Source: Micromonospora narathiwatensis (GTDB lineage Bacteria; Actinomycetota; Actinomycetes; Mycobacteriales; Micromonosporaceae). Taken from it: 64,000 nucleotides of DNA. Location: contig NZ_LT594324.1 in NCBI RefSeq assembly GCF_900089605.1, forward strand, positions 5,022,001 to 5,086,000, written 5' to 3'. Shown in pieces: positions 23,732-33,892 of the stretch; within the stretch, counting starts at the first letter, position 1, and each line of letters opens with the position of its first letter. The notes under the pieces were generated by a model, which was given only the letters and a program-made list of their open reading frames with translations, had not been told where the DNA came from and did not search any database. The position numbers and the translations under genes are program-made.

Positions 23732-26305
23732 ATGTCGGCCTCGGGAAGTGAGGTGGACGCGATGGCGGGTCCGAAGGCGCGAGCCGGCCGGGCCGCTGTG
23801 CTGCACCGCAGGGCCGGGGCCACGGCGACCGCCGCGGCCGGCATCCTCGACGAGATCCGGCCCGCCCCGGCCGACCACCATCGGCAGTACGAGCTGGCGG
23901 AGCGGCTCCGGACGGCGGCGGCGCTCGCCGCCCCGGGCTGGGCCGGCGCCCCGCTGGACACACTGACCCCGACCACCCCACCGGGGGACGGCCCGCCACC
24001 GGTGGTCCGGGTCGGCACTGGGGCCCCATTGGACGACGCCCGGTTCCCGGCACTGGTACCGCTGCTCGGCAGTGGGCATCTGAGCGTCGACACCGACGCC
24101 CGCGACCCACGGGTGGCCGGGCTGCTCCGGGCCCTCCTGCTCCGGCTGTTCGCCGCCACCCCGGCCGGCGCCCTGCTGGGTCGCGCGGTGGACGGTACCG
24201 GTGCCAGGGCCGACGCCGGGGCGGTGAAAGGGGACGGGGACATTTTCGCCGGGTTCGCGGCGCTGGCCGACGCGGGACTGCTGCCGCCGCCCGCCACCGA
24301 CGTGGCGGGGCTCCGGGCGGTCCTGACCGAGGCCGAGCAGTGGGTGGCCGCCGGCACGGCCCGGCAACGCGGGCACGACCGGACGCTGCTGCTGGTGGTG
24401 GCCGCCCTGCCCGACGGTACCGCCCCCAGCGACCTCACCCGGCTCGGGGAACTGGCCGCCCAGGGCCACCATGCGGGTCTGCACCTGGTGGTGGCCGGCT
24501 GGCCCGCCGGCACACCGCTGCCTCAGGCCACTCCGCTGGCGATACGCACGGCCTACGCGCTGGTGGGCGACCCGCCGGGCACGGGGTTGAGCAGCCCCGG
24601 AGCCGAGCCGCCCGGTGGCCTGAACTCTCCGGTCCTCGTCGAGGAGGACCCGCCGCAGGAACTGGTCACCGACGTCTGCCGCCGGCTGGCCCAGCAGATC
24701 GAGGACGGCTCCCGGCTCGCCCTGACCGACCTGCTCCCGGCCGGTGACCTGTGGGCGTCGGGCTCCGTCGACGGGCTCACCACGACGGTTGGCGACGCCG
24801 CCGGCCGGCCGGTCAGCCTCGGTTTCACCGAGCTGACCCCGCACTGGCTGGTCAGCGGTCGCTCGCAGGCGGGGCGGTCGGCGTTCCTCACCAATGTGCT
24901 GTTCGGTCTGGCCGCCCGGTACGGTCCCGACGAGCTGACGCTGTATCTGGCGGACCTGGACGAGGGCGAGTCCTTCGTGGAGTTCCTGCAGACCGAGCGG
25001 GACCGGTCCTGGGTGCCGCAGGTGCGGGCCGCCGGGATGGCCGCCGACCGGGAGTACGTGGCGGACCTGCTCGGTGAGCTGGAGGCGGAGTTGCGCCGCC
25101 GGGAGGACGCCGGCCGGCGCGCCGGTGGGCAGCGCTACGCGGAGCTACGCCAGCACCAGCCGCTGCCCCGGATCGTCTGCGTGATCGATGGTTTCCCGCT
25201 GCTGCTGCGGGAACGGGACCGGTTGGCCACGGACCTCCTCGCCCGGCTGGAGGCGCTGGCCCGCGCCGCACGTGCGTACGGGATCCATCTGGTCCTGGCC
25301 GGCGAGGGTGACCTCGGCATCGGCGGCCCGCGCGACCCGCTGCTCGGCCAGTTCCCGGTCCGGGTGGCGCTGCCCGGCGGTGCGGCGGTGTTGGAGCCGA
25401 CGAACGACGCGGCGGCCGGCCTGCCGGTGGGCAGCGCGGTGGTGAACACCGCCGGCGGGCTGGGCGGGCCCCGCGGCGCGACCCGGGGCCACGAGCGGAT
25501 GATCCGCTTCCCGGACCCGCACGAGAACCAGGATCTCCTCGCCGAGCTGCGGCACCGACTCTGGTCGGCCCGCCCGGAGGACACCACCCCGCCGGTGGTC
25601 TTCGCCGGGTACGCGCGCCCGCTGCTCGCCAACGACCCGCGTTACCGGGCCGCCCTGGCCGGTCGGGCGCACGCCCCGGCCGCGTTGCTCGGCCGGGCGG
25701 TGGACGTACGCCGGTCGACCGCCGCCGTACCGCTCGGGCCGGCCGCCGGCCGGAACCTGGCGGTGCTGGGCCGGGACGATGAGGCCGAGCGGCTGCTGGT
25801 CACGGCCGTCCGGAGCGTGGCCGCGCACCACGGCTCGACGCGGTTCGTGCTGGCGCCGTTGGCGAACGGGTCGGATGAGCCGGCCGCGGCGCTCGCCGCC
25901 GAGCTGGCCGAGCGGCATGAGGTGGCGACCGTCGACGTGGCCGGGCTACGGGTCGCGCTGGAGGCCGGTGAGCCGGGCTACCTGGTGGTGTTCGGGCTGG
26001 ACGTGCCGGACGCGACCGAGTTGCCGGCCGACCGGCTGCGGGCGCTGCTGTTGGAGGGGCCGCCGGCCGGGCGGCACCTGCTCGGCTGGTGGCGCTCGGT
26101 GGCGCCGCTGGCGGGGCTGCTCGGCCCGGAGGGCGAGGTCGACAAGCTGACCGCCGTGGTGGTGACGGACGTGCCGGGCGGCCGGCTGGAGCAGCTTTTC
26201 GACCGGCCCGTGCTGTGGCGGCCCCGACCGGGACGGGCGGTGCTCTGGGACGGCCCCGGTGAGCACGGGACGGTCCTGGTGCCGTTCGGGGAGGAGCCGG
26301 CATGA
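23732..26305 (+). CDS. FtsK/SpoIIIE-like ATPase with degenerate Walker A
   Basis: An 857-residue protein with no TM segments at its N-terminus. Residues about 365-560 form an FtsK/SpoIIIE-type domain: the P-loop position reads GRSQAGRS (about 376-383) with Arg where the catalytic Lys belongs, followed by LTLYLADLDEGESF and PRIVCVIDGFPLLL. A further C-terminal repeat near residue 665 (AVLGRDDEAERLL) is even more degenerate. It may be a structural relative of EccC or TcpA coupling ATPases. ATG 23732 has a GGAGG directly before it; ATG 23762 (GAGGTGG 5 nt upstream) is a good alternative. It overlaps the next gene (ATGA). Confidence 0.75.
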   Translation: MSASGSEVDAMAGPKARAGRAAVLHRRAGATATAAAGILDEIRPAPADHHRQYELAERLRTAAALAAPGWAGAPLDTLTPTTPPGDGPPPVVRVGTGAPLDDARFPALVPLLGSGHLSVDTDARDPRVAGLLRALLLRLFAATPAGALLGRAVDGTGARADAGAVKGDGDIFAGFAALADAGLLPPPATDVAGLRAVLTEAEQWVAAGTARQRGHDRTLLLVVAALPDGTAPSDLTRLGELAAQGHHAGLHLVVAGWPAGTPLPQATPLAIRTAYALVGDPPGTGLSSPGAEPPGGLNSPVLVEEDPPQELVTDVCRRLAQQIEDGSRLALTDLLPAGDLWASGSVDGLTTTVGDAAGRPVSLGFTELTPHWLVSGRSQAGRSAFLTNVLFGLAARYGPDELTLYLADLDEGESFVEFLQTERDRSWVPQVRAAGMAADREYVADLLGELEAELRRREDAGRRAGGQRYAELRQHQPLPRIVCVIDGFPLLLRERDRLATDLLARLEALARAARAYGIHLVLAGEGDLGIGGPRDPLLGQFPVRVALPGGAAVLEPTNDAAAGLPVGSAVVNTAGGLGGPRGATRGHERMIRFPDPHENQDLLAELRHRLWSARPEDTTPPVVFAGYARPLLANDPRYRAALAGRAHAPAALLGRAVDVRRSTAAVPLGPAAGRNLAVLGRDDEAERLLVTAVRSVAAHHGSTRFVLAPLANGSDEPAAALAAELAERHEVATVDVAGLRVALEAGEPGYLVVFGLDVPDATELPADRLRALLLEGPPAGRHLLGWWRSVAPLAGLLGPEGEVDKLTAVVVTDVPGGRLEQLFDRPVLWRPRPGRAVLWDGPGEHGTVLVPFGEEPA

Positions 26306-26997
26306 GCGAGGCGACGGTTCCCGCGCCCCGGCCCGGCGGCCCGACGGCCGACGTCGACCCGGTCGCGGTCGCCTGGGCGGACTACGTCGCCGCCGCCCGG
26401 CAGCTCGACGGGGTACGCCGGGCCGCGGCGACCGCCGCCGGCGAGCAGGCCCGGTCGGTGGCGGCGGCCCGGGAGGAGCTGACCGCGATACGGGAGCGCC
26501 TGGCCGACCAGCAGTCGCGGCTGCGCGAGCGGGGCGTACCGGCGATCTCGCTGATGCCGACGCCACCGGAGGTCACCGAGGCGGCCCGGTCGATGACGGC
26601 CGGTCCGGCGGCGGTGCTGGCCTGCCTGCGTAACGCCCGTGGCTGGGCGGAGGCCGCCGAGGACACGCTCGCCGCGCGCGGTCTGCCCCGGCTGGCGCGT
26701 TGGCCGTCGCGCCCCCGCAACCTGCTGGTGTACGGGCCGTTGGCGCTGGTGGTCCCGCTGGTCCAGGTGGTGCTCTTCCTCGCCACCGGCACCGGTCCCG
26801 CGACGATCGCGGCGCTGGTGGTGGGGCTGCCGATGCCGGCGGTCGCGTTCATGCTGGGCTGGCTCGCGGTGGGGCGGCTGTTCCGGCCCCGCCCGCAGGA
26901 CCGGGTGGACCGGACACCCCGGTTCGGCGCGCTGGTGTGCCTGGTCCCGGCGGTGCTGACCACCGCCGGGATCGTCCTGGCGATGCTGGCCGGCTGA
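26302..26997 (+). CDS. Coiled-coil membrane protein coupled to the FtsK-like gene
   Basis: A 231-residue protein. The first ~130 residues are helical and charged (VAAAREELTAIRERLADQQSRLRERG) and likely form a coiled coil. Three hydrophobic segments follow near 145-230 (LVYGPLALVVPLVQVVLFLA, IAALVVGLPMPAVAFMLGWLAV and LVCLVPAVLTTAGIVLAMLAG). ATG 26302 overlaps the stop of the FtsK-like gene, so the two proteins are probably made in fixed ratio and may interact. No known family. Confidence 0.7.
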   Translation: MSEATVPAPRPGGPTADVDPVAVAWADYVAAARQLDGVRRAAATAAGEQARSVAAAREELTAIRERLADQQSRLRERGVPAISLMPTPPEVTEAARSMTAGPAAVLACLRNARGWAEAAEDTLAARGLPRLARWPSRPRNLLVYGPLALVVPLVQVVLFLATGTGPATIAALVVGLPMPAVAFMLGWLAVGRLFRPRPQDRVDRTPRFGALVCLVPAVLTTAGIVLAMLAG

Positions 26998-27020
26998 CCG
27001 CCCGCCCGACGCGTGGTGTG

Positions 27021-27034
27021 GGAGGGAACCCTCC
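27021..27034. terminator. Possible bidirectional terminator palindrome
   Basis: GGAGGG-AA-CCCTCC lies between the convergent genes ending at 26997 and 27048. The perfect arms are short and the loop is only 2 nt, so this is a weak call; it may also be part of a small dispersed palindrome. Confidence 0.25.
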
Positions 27035-27047
27035 GCTTCCGAGGGCG

Positions 27048-27611
27048 TTACCGAGGAATGATGAGGGCCATCGCCTCGGCGCGCGACTTCGCGTCGTGCT
27101 GGAGGGTGCCCCGGACCGCCGAGGTGATCGTCTTGGCGCCGGCCTTCTGGATGCCGCGCATCGCCATGCACATGTGCTCGCATTCGAGCACCACCACGAC
27201 GCCACGCGGGGCCAGCTTGCTCATCAGCAGGTCGGCGATCTGCGAGGTGAGCCGTTCCTGCACCTGGGGGCGGCGGGCGAAGACCTCGACCAGCCGGGCC
27301 AGCTTCGACAGCCCGGTGATCCGTCCGTCCGGCCCGGGGATGTAGCCGATGTGCGCGCTGCCCCGGAACGGGAGCAGGTGATGCTCGCAGAGACTCATCA
27401 CGTCGATGTCCCGGACGAGCACCAACTCCTCGTGGTTGGCCTCGAAGGTGGTGCTGAGCACCTGCGCCGGGTCGACCCGCAGGCCGGCGAAGAGTTCGGC
27501 GTACGCGCGGGCGACGCGGGCGGGCGTCTGCTGGAGGCCGTCCCGGTCCGGGTCCTCGCCGACGGCGATCAGGATCTCCCGGACGGCCTTCTCGATCCGG
27601 GCCAGGTCCAT
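27048..27611 (-). CDS. folE: GTP cyclohydrolase I (start probably farther upstream)
   Basis: FolE converts GTP to 7,8-dihydroneopterin triphosphate, the first step of folate synthesis. Motifs are [16 protein letters not shown], the zinc/substrate region [32 protein letters not shown] and [14 protein letters not shown] 27611 is the first standard start, giving 187 residues. In frame upstream, however, lie 46 more residues without a stop, including [16 protein letters not shown], which resembles the usual actinobacterial FolE N-terminus. That frame opens at CTG 27749, which overlaps the ftsH stop (CTGA). True translation probably begins there. Confidence 0.93.
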   Translation of the reverse strand: MDLARIEKAVREILIAVGEDPDRDGLQQTPARVARAYAELFAGLRVDPAQVLSTTFEANHEELVLVRDIDVMSLCEHHLLPFRGSAHIGYIPGPDGRITGLSKLARLVEVFARRPQVQERLTSQIADLLMSKLAPRGVVVVLECEHMCMAMRGIQKAGAKTITSAVRGTLQHDAKSRAEAMALIIPR

Positions 27612-27745
27612 GGTCTCCTCGACCGGCCGGCCGGTGAGTTTGCCGCTGATCAGGCGTGCGGCGACGTAGTCGAGGGCCTCGTCACCGTCGGGTTCGGTCG
27701 ACGAGGCGGCCAGCCCCTTGTCGGGGCTGGCCGCGGCGTCCGTGT

Positions 27746-29767
<2,022 letters not shown>

Positions 29768-30138
29768 CGAGACGCCCGCATCCTCCTGATCGACGTCCTG
29801 ACCGTCTAAATGGTGTCGCCGCCTCGGGCGGCGCCGCAGCCGCCGTGCGGGCCGGCCCCGACCCCGAGGCGCGTCAAGTGCCGCGCCGCGGTCATTCGAC
29901 GGTACACCGTTCGAGCCAGATGTGAGCTTGCGAGCCCGGCACTTACGCGTACGGCGAACCCGGGTTTGAGCCGGCGTGGCGGGGAGCTCCTCACCCGACC
30001 ACCCGAACGCCCGGTCACGCTGTTCGAGGGGCCGGGCGCGGAGGGAGCCTCCACGTCACCGGCCTCTACCGTAGACCGGAAGGCTGAGAGCCCGCTGTAC
30101 GTCCGCTTGACGGCCCCCCTGTAGCGGCCGAAGCCAGC
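29768..30138. other. 371-bp gap upstream of ftsH
   Basis: Non-coding region between hpt and ftsH, both leftward. It should hold the ftsH promoter; candidate -10-like hexamers (TACGGT and TACCGT on the minus strand) are present but lack good -35 partners. Short open frames here show no protein-like composition. AGGAGGA close to 29780 is the ftsH SD. Confidence 0.45.
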
Positions 30139-30714
30139 TCAGGCCCGGGCGTACACCTCGGGCTTGAGCACGCCGACGTAGGGCAACTCCCGGTACCGCT
30201 CGCCGAAGTCGAGGCCGTAGCCGACGACGAACTCGGTCGGGATGTCGAAGCCGACGTACTTGACCGGGACCGACACCTTGACCGCGTCCGGCTTGCGGAA
30301 CAGAGCGACCACCTCGACGCTGGCCGCGGAGCGGGACTCCAGGTAGCGCAGCAGCCAGGAGAGGGTCAGCCCGGAGTCGACGATGTCCTCGATGACCACC
30401 ACGTGCCGGCCGGCGATGTCCCGGTCCAGGTCCTTGAGGATCCGGACCACCCCGGACGACGTGGTGCCCTGGCCGTACGAGGAGACGGCCATGAACTCCA
30501 GTTCGGCGGGCGGGCCCTGGCGACCCAGCGCGCGGGCGAAGTCGGCCATGAACATGACCGCGCCCTTGAGCACGCAGACGAGCAGCAGCCCGTCCTCGAC
30601 GTGCGCGTAGTCCGCCGAGACCTGCTTGGCCAGTTCCGCGGTCTTCTCGCGGATCTGCGCCTCGGAAATGATCACGTGGTCGATGTCGGCGTCGTACCAG
30701 GAGCCGTCAGCCAT
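30139..30714 (-). CDS. hpt: Hypoxanthine phosphoribosyltransferase
   Basis: A 191-residue purine salvage enzyme making IMP/GMP from hypoxanthine/guanine and PRPP. The PRPP-binding motif is VVVIEDIVDSGLTL; LLLVCVLKGAVMFMADFARAL and KYVGFDIPTEFVVGYGLDFGERYRELPYVG are family signatures. ATG 30714 has AGGAG just upstream. It precedes ftsH on the same strand, an order common in actinobacteria (tilS-hpt-ftsH-folE), although here tilS is 3 kb away, separated by the regulator and ggt genes. Confidence 0.95.
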   Translation of the reverse strand: MADGSWYDADIDHVIISEAQIREKTAELAKQVSADYAHVEDGLLLVCVLKGAVMFMADFARALGRQGPPAELEFMAVSSYGQGTTSSGVVRILKDLDRDIAGRHVVVIEDIVDSGLTLSWLLRYLESRSAASVEVVALFRKPDAVKVSVPVKYVGFDIPTEFVVGYGLDFGERYRELPYVGVLKPEVYARA

Positions 30715-30749
30715 GCTCCTAGCCTGCCGTACGCCGGACGGGCTCCGTC

Positions 30750-30781
30750 GGCGGGGCCGCCGCTTTGGAGGCGACCCCGCC
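30750..30781 (-). terminator. Hairpin between the small membrane gene and hpt
   Basis: GGCGGGG (30750-30756) pairs with CCCCGCC (30775-30781) across an 18-nt loop. It lies downstream of the 45-residue gene and upstream of hpt, both leftward, and could end the small transcript. Confidence 0.35.
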
Positions 30782-30813
30782 GGGGACATACGCCGCAGAA
30801 GGTGCAAGCCATC

Positions 30814-30951
30814 TCAGCAGGTACGGGAGGACCACCGGCGACCGTCGTCAGTCGGCCGCCAGTCGGCGGAGTCCCGGGTGTCCACGGTCAGCCCGACGGC
30901 GCTCGCGACGGCGAGGAGGAGCAGGAAGAGCAGAAGCAGCAAAGCAGTCAT
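30814..30951 (-). CDS. 45-residue single-TM membrane protein
   Basis: ATG 30951 opens a 45-residue frame: a strongly hydrophobic segment (MTALLLLLFLLLLAVASAVG) and a hydrophilic tail DTRDSADWRPTDDGRRWSSR. The sharp hydrophobic/hydrophilic split is unlike shadow frames, which supports it being real. It is divergent from the GlxA-type regulator across 150 bp and lies upstream of hpt. Similar tiny membrane proteins are common in actinobacteria; the function is unknown. Confidence 0.55.
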   Translation of the reverse strand: MTALLLLLFLLLLAVASAVGLTVDTRDSADWRPTDDGRRWSSRTC

Positions 30952-31043
30952 GGCGGCGCTCGCTTTCGCGTAGTTGGTGTCTGTTTCGCCGCCGGTGCGC
31001 ACCGGATGTAGACCAGTTTGCGCCCCGCCATCCCCTCCCGACA

Positions 31044-31080
31044 GTGGCAGGAATGCCAGCACCCCTCGATTTCCTGCCAC
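31044..31080. promoter_or_regulatory. Inverted-repeat operator upstream of the GlxA-type regulator
   Basis: GTGGCAGGAA (31044-31053) and its exact inverse TTCCTGCCAC (31071-31080) are separated by 17 nt. The left arm also contains TGGCA-N4-TGCCA. The arms match the AdpA consensus TGGCSNGWWY except at the S position, and AdpA belongs to the same protein family as the adjacent regulator. The right arm overlaps the expected -35 region, so repression by the gene's own product is plausible. Confidence 0.5.
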
Positions 31081-31089
31081 CCTCCGGGT

Positions 31090-31095
31090 TACCCT
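31090..31095 (+). promoter_or_regulatory. -10 box of a leaderless promoter for the GlxA-type regulator
   Basis: TACCCT ends 6 nt before the ATG at 31102; there is no SD. Confidence 0.5.
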
Positions 31096-31101
31096 CGTCA
31101 C

Positions 31102-32061
31102 ATGCTCCGCTCGGTGGCCGTGATCGCGCTCGACGACGTCGCCGCATTCGAGCTCGGCGTCCTCGCCGAGGTCTTCGGCACCGACCGCACGGCCGACGGC
31201 TTCCCCGGCTACCGCTTCGACGTCTGCACAGTCGACGGCCGGTCGGTCCGCAGCCGCTCCGGCTTCCTGCTCACCCCGCACGCCGACCTGACCCCGGTCG
31301 AGGACGCGGACCTGGTGGCGGTGCCGGCGCACGCCGACGGAGCGGCCGTCCCGAAGCCGGTCCTGGCGGCGCTGCGCCGGGCCGCCGACCGGGGCGCCTG
31401 GGTGCTCAGCGTCTGCTCCGGCGCGTTCGTGGTGGGCGAGGCGGGGCTGCTCGACGGGCGGGACTGCACCACCCACTGGCGGCACGTCGACGAGTTACAG
31501 CGACGGTTCCCGGCGGCCCGGGTCCGGTGCAACTCCCTCTACGTGCAGGACGGGCGGCTGCTGACCAGCGCCGGCACCGCCGCCGGGATCGACGCCTGCC
31601 TGCACCTGGTCCGCCAGGAACACGGGTCGGCCACGGCCACCCGGCTGGCCCGGCGGATGGTCGTCCCACCGCATCGCGACGGCGGCCAGTCCCAGTACGT
31701 CGAGGCGCCGATCCCGAAGGCGCCGGAGGCACCCACCCTGGAGCCGGTGCTGGAGTGGCTGATGGGCCACCTCGACCGGACGGTGACCGTGGACGAGTTG
31801 GCCGGCCTCGCCGGGATGGCGCCGCGTACCTTCGCCCGCCGGTTCCGCGCCGAGACCGGCACCACCCCGCACGACTGGCTGACCAACCAGCGGGTGCTGC
31901 TGGCCCGGCGGCTGCTGGAGGAGACCCGGCTGACCGTGGAGAGCGTCGCCGACCAGGCCGGCTTCGGCGACGCGGCGGCGCTGCGGCACCACTTCACCCG
32001 CCGGGTCGGCACCACCCCGCACGCCTACCGGACCACCTTCCGGGAGCGGGCCGAGGCCTGA
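31102..32061 (+). CDS. GlxA-family AraC-type transcriptional regulator
   Basis: A 319-residue regulator with an N-terminal DJ-1/PfpI (class I amidotransferase-like) domain (SVAVIALDDVAAFELGVLAEVFG; conserved Cys in WVLSVCSGAFVVGEAGLL) and a C-terminal double helix-turn-helix AraC domain from about residue 225 (TVDELAGLAGMAPRTFARRF, SVADQAGFGDAAALRHHFTRR). Such regulators act on catabolic genes and, as AdpA, on development. The start is set by a TACCCT box 6 nt upstream. Its stop abuts that of ggt (TGA then TCA), leaving no spacer between these convergent genes. Target genes are unknown; an operator-like repeat precedes it. Confidence 0.88.
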   Translation: MLRSVAVIALDDVAAFELGVLAEVFGTDRTADGFPGYRFDVCTVDGRSVRSRSGFLLTPHADLTPVEDADLVAVPAHADGAAVPKPVLAALRRAADRGAWVLSVCSGAFVVGEAGLLDGRDCTTHWRHVDELQRRFPAARVRCNSLYVQDGRLLTSAGTAAGIDACLHLVRQEHGSATATRLARRMVVPPHRDGGQSQYVEAPIPKAPEAPTLEPVLEWLMGHLDRTVTVDELAGLAGMAPRTFARRFRAETGTTPHDWLTNQRVLLARRLLEETRLTVESVADQAGFGDAAALRHHFTRRVGTTPHAYRTTFRERAEA

Positions 32062-33696
32062 TCACCAGCCCAGCATCGCGCCGTCGACCCGGGACTCCGA
32101 CCCGACCGCGTACCCGCCGGAGGGCGACCGCCAGATCGTCTGGCCGTACCCGAAGACCGACGGCTCGGCCGCGACGGTGATCTCGTGCCCCCGGGACCGC
32201 AGGTCGGCGACCAGGTCCGGATCGAGTGTGGGCTCGACCAGCACGGTCCGGCCGGCGTGCCAGTACCAGCGCGGGGTGTCCAGGGCGGCCTGCGGGTCGC
32301 GCCCGGCGTCGACGGTCGCGGAGACGAGCTGCACGTGCCCCTGCGGCTGCATGTGCCCACCCATCACGCCGAACGGGCCGACCGGTGCGCCGTCCCGGGT
32401 CAGGAAGCCCGGGATGATGGTGTGGAACGGCCGCTTCGCCGGACCGACCATGTTCGGGTGGCCCGGGTCGAGGCGGAAGCCGAGGCCCCGGTTCTGCAGC
32501 GCGAAGCCGTGGCCGGGCAGCACCACGTGTGAGCCGAAGGCCAGGTACGTGGACTGGATCAGGCTGACCATCATGCCGCCGGCGTCCGCCGTGCAGAGAT
32601 ATACGGTGCCGCCGCGTTCCGGCTCACCGGCCACCGGATCGCCCGCCCGACCGGTGACCAGCGCCCGGCGGGTGCCCGCGTAACCGGGGTCGAGCAGCGC
32701 CGCCGTCGGCACCTCCGCCCGCTCCGGGTCGGCGACGTACGCGTGCGCGTCGGCGAACCCGAGCTTGACCGCCTCGATCTGCCAGTGCAGCCGCTCCGCC
32801 GGGCTCAGCGCGGCCAGGTCCACCCCGTCCAGGATCCGCAGGGCCAGCAGCGCCGCGATCCCCTGCCCGTTCGGCGGCAGCTCCCACACCTCGTGGCCCC
32901 GGTACGGAACGCGGACCGGGTCGACCCAGGTGGAACGGTGCCGGGCCAGGTCGTCCCCGGTAACGAAGCCGCCGGTCCGCGCCGCGTACCCGTCGATGGC
33001 CGCCGCGATCCGACCCCGGTAGAAGTCCTCCGCCCCGCTCCCGGCGATCCGGCGCAGCGTACGGGCCGCGTCCGGGTTGCGCCACCGCTCGCCCGCACGC
33101 GGCGCCCGGCCGCCCGTGGTGAAGACGCGGCGGAACTCGGCGTACTCCGTACCGGTCAGGCCGTCGTGGGCGGCGACCCCGCGCGCCCAGGTCGCGGCGG
33201 TGCCGGCGGCGACCGGGTAGCCGTGCTCGGCGTAGCCGATCGCGTCGGCGAAGAGGTCGGCGAAGGGCAGCGAGCCGAACCGGTCGTGCAGGTCCCGCCA
33301 GCCCGCCGGGGCGCCCGGCACGGTCACCGGCAGCCAGCCGCGCGCCGGCATGGCCGGCCCGGCCGCCTGAGCGCCGCCCAACGCGTCCACCGGCTCCGCG
33401 CCCCGCCGGCCGGTCGCGGTCAGCACCACCTCCCTGGTCAGTGCGGCCGGGGAGCGGCCGGAGGCGTTCAGGCCGTGCAGCCGCTCGCCGTCCCAGACGA
33501 TCGCGAAGAGGTCGCCGCCGACGTCGTTCGACGGCGGCTGCACCACGGTCAGGGTGATCGCGGTGGCCAGCGCGGCGTCGACGGCGTTGCCGCCGCGCCG
33601 CAGCACGGCCAGGCCCGCGGCCGCCGCGAGCGGCTGGCTGGTCGCGACGGCACCGTTGGGGGCGAAGAGCGGCTGCCGGGGGTACGCCACCCACAC
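32062..33696 (-). CDS. ggt: Gamma-glutamyltransferase family protein
   Basis: A 544-residue Ntn-hydrolase precursor that cleaves or transfers gamma-glutamyl groups, or a related acylase. Family signatures are VATSQPLAAAAGLAVLRRGGNAVDAALA at the N-terminus, LNASGRSP, WELPPNGQGIAALLAL, and the region RGGTVYLCTADAGGMMVSLIQS, whose Thr is the probable autocatalytic nucleophile. There is no signal peptide, so it is likely cytoplasmic, unlike many GGTs. GTG 33696 is used; GTG 33690 is possible and has TAGACA 6 nt upstream. It is convergent with the GlxA-type gene with no spacer. Confidence 0.9.
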   Translation of the reverse strand: MWVAYPRQPLFAPNGAVATSQPLAAAAGLAVLRRGGNAVDAALATAITLTVVQPPSNDVGGDLFAIVWDGERLHGLNASGRSPAALTREVVLTATGRRGAEPVDALGGAQAAGPAMPARGWLPVTVPGAPAGWRDLHDRFGSLPFADLFADAIGYAEHGYPVAAGTAATWARGVAAHDGLTGTEYAEFRRVFTTGGRAPRAGERWRNPDAARTLRRIAGSGAEDFYRGRIAAAIDGYAARTGGFVTGDDLARHRSTWVDPVRVPYRGHEVWELPPNGQGIAALLALRILDGVDLAALSPAERLHWQIEAVKLGFADAHAYVADPERAEVPTAALLDPGYAGTRRALVTGRAGDPVAGEPERGGTVYLCTADAGGMMVSLIQSTYLAFGSHVVLPGHGFALQNRGLGFRLDPGHPNMVGPAKRPFHTIIPGFLTRDGAPVGPFGVMGGHMQPQGHVQLVSATVDAGRDPQAALDTPRWYWHAGRTVLVEPTLDPDLVADLRSRGHEITVAAEPSVFGYGQTIWRSPSGGYAVGSESRVDGAMLGW

Positions 33697-33756
33697 TGTC
33701 TACCGCCTTCGGCGGCTCCCGGCGACCCCCGCGCGTCGCGCCCGCGCATCTCCACC

Positions 33757-33885
33757 CCCACCTCGGCGACCTGGCGCCATCCCCGACTCAGGTCACCGCC
33801 GCCTCGGCGACCCGGCGGCCCGAGTCACCACCTCGGCGAAACGGCGGCATTCCCGACCCCAGGTCACCGCCACCTCGGCGAGCTG
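33757..33885 (-). repeat. Degenerate direct repeats of about 41 bp
   Basis: The core (A/G)CCTCGGCGA recurs at 33760, 33801, 33830 and 33872 (spacings 41, 29 and 42 bp), and the segments between share CCCGAC...AGGTCACCGCC. The array fills most of the gap between ggt and tilS, both leftward. It is a different family from the micro-ORF repeats: no unit carries a conserved start or stop overlap. Confidence 0.6.
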
Positions 33886-33892
33886 GAGTGGG

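Noticed and set aside
27001..27047. Palindromic GGAGGGAACCCTCC region considered as a mobile repetitive palindrome
   Set aside because: Only one copy is in the window, so it is listed only as a weak terminator.
29930..29975. GGTTCG-containing stretch checked as a possible tRNA T-arm
   Set aside because: No matching acceptor, D or anticodon stems could be found on either strand.
29810..30124. Open frames in the gap upstream of ftsH
   Set aside because: The composition is not protein-like, both strands are open by base bias, and the position suits a promoter region.
31018..31101. Upstream start for the GlxA-type regulator
   Set aside because: The extra residues are unlike the family and would include the palindromic operator; the -10 box fits ATG 31102.
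32056..32067. Abutting stops of the GlxA-type and ggt genes (TGATCA) as a functional site
   Set aside because: The six-base palindrome arises simply from two adjacent TGA stops on opposite strands.
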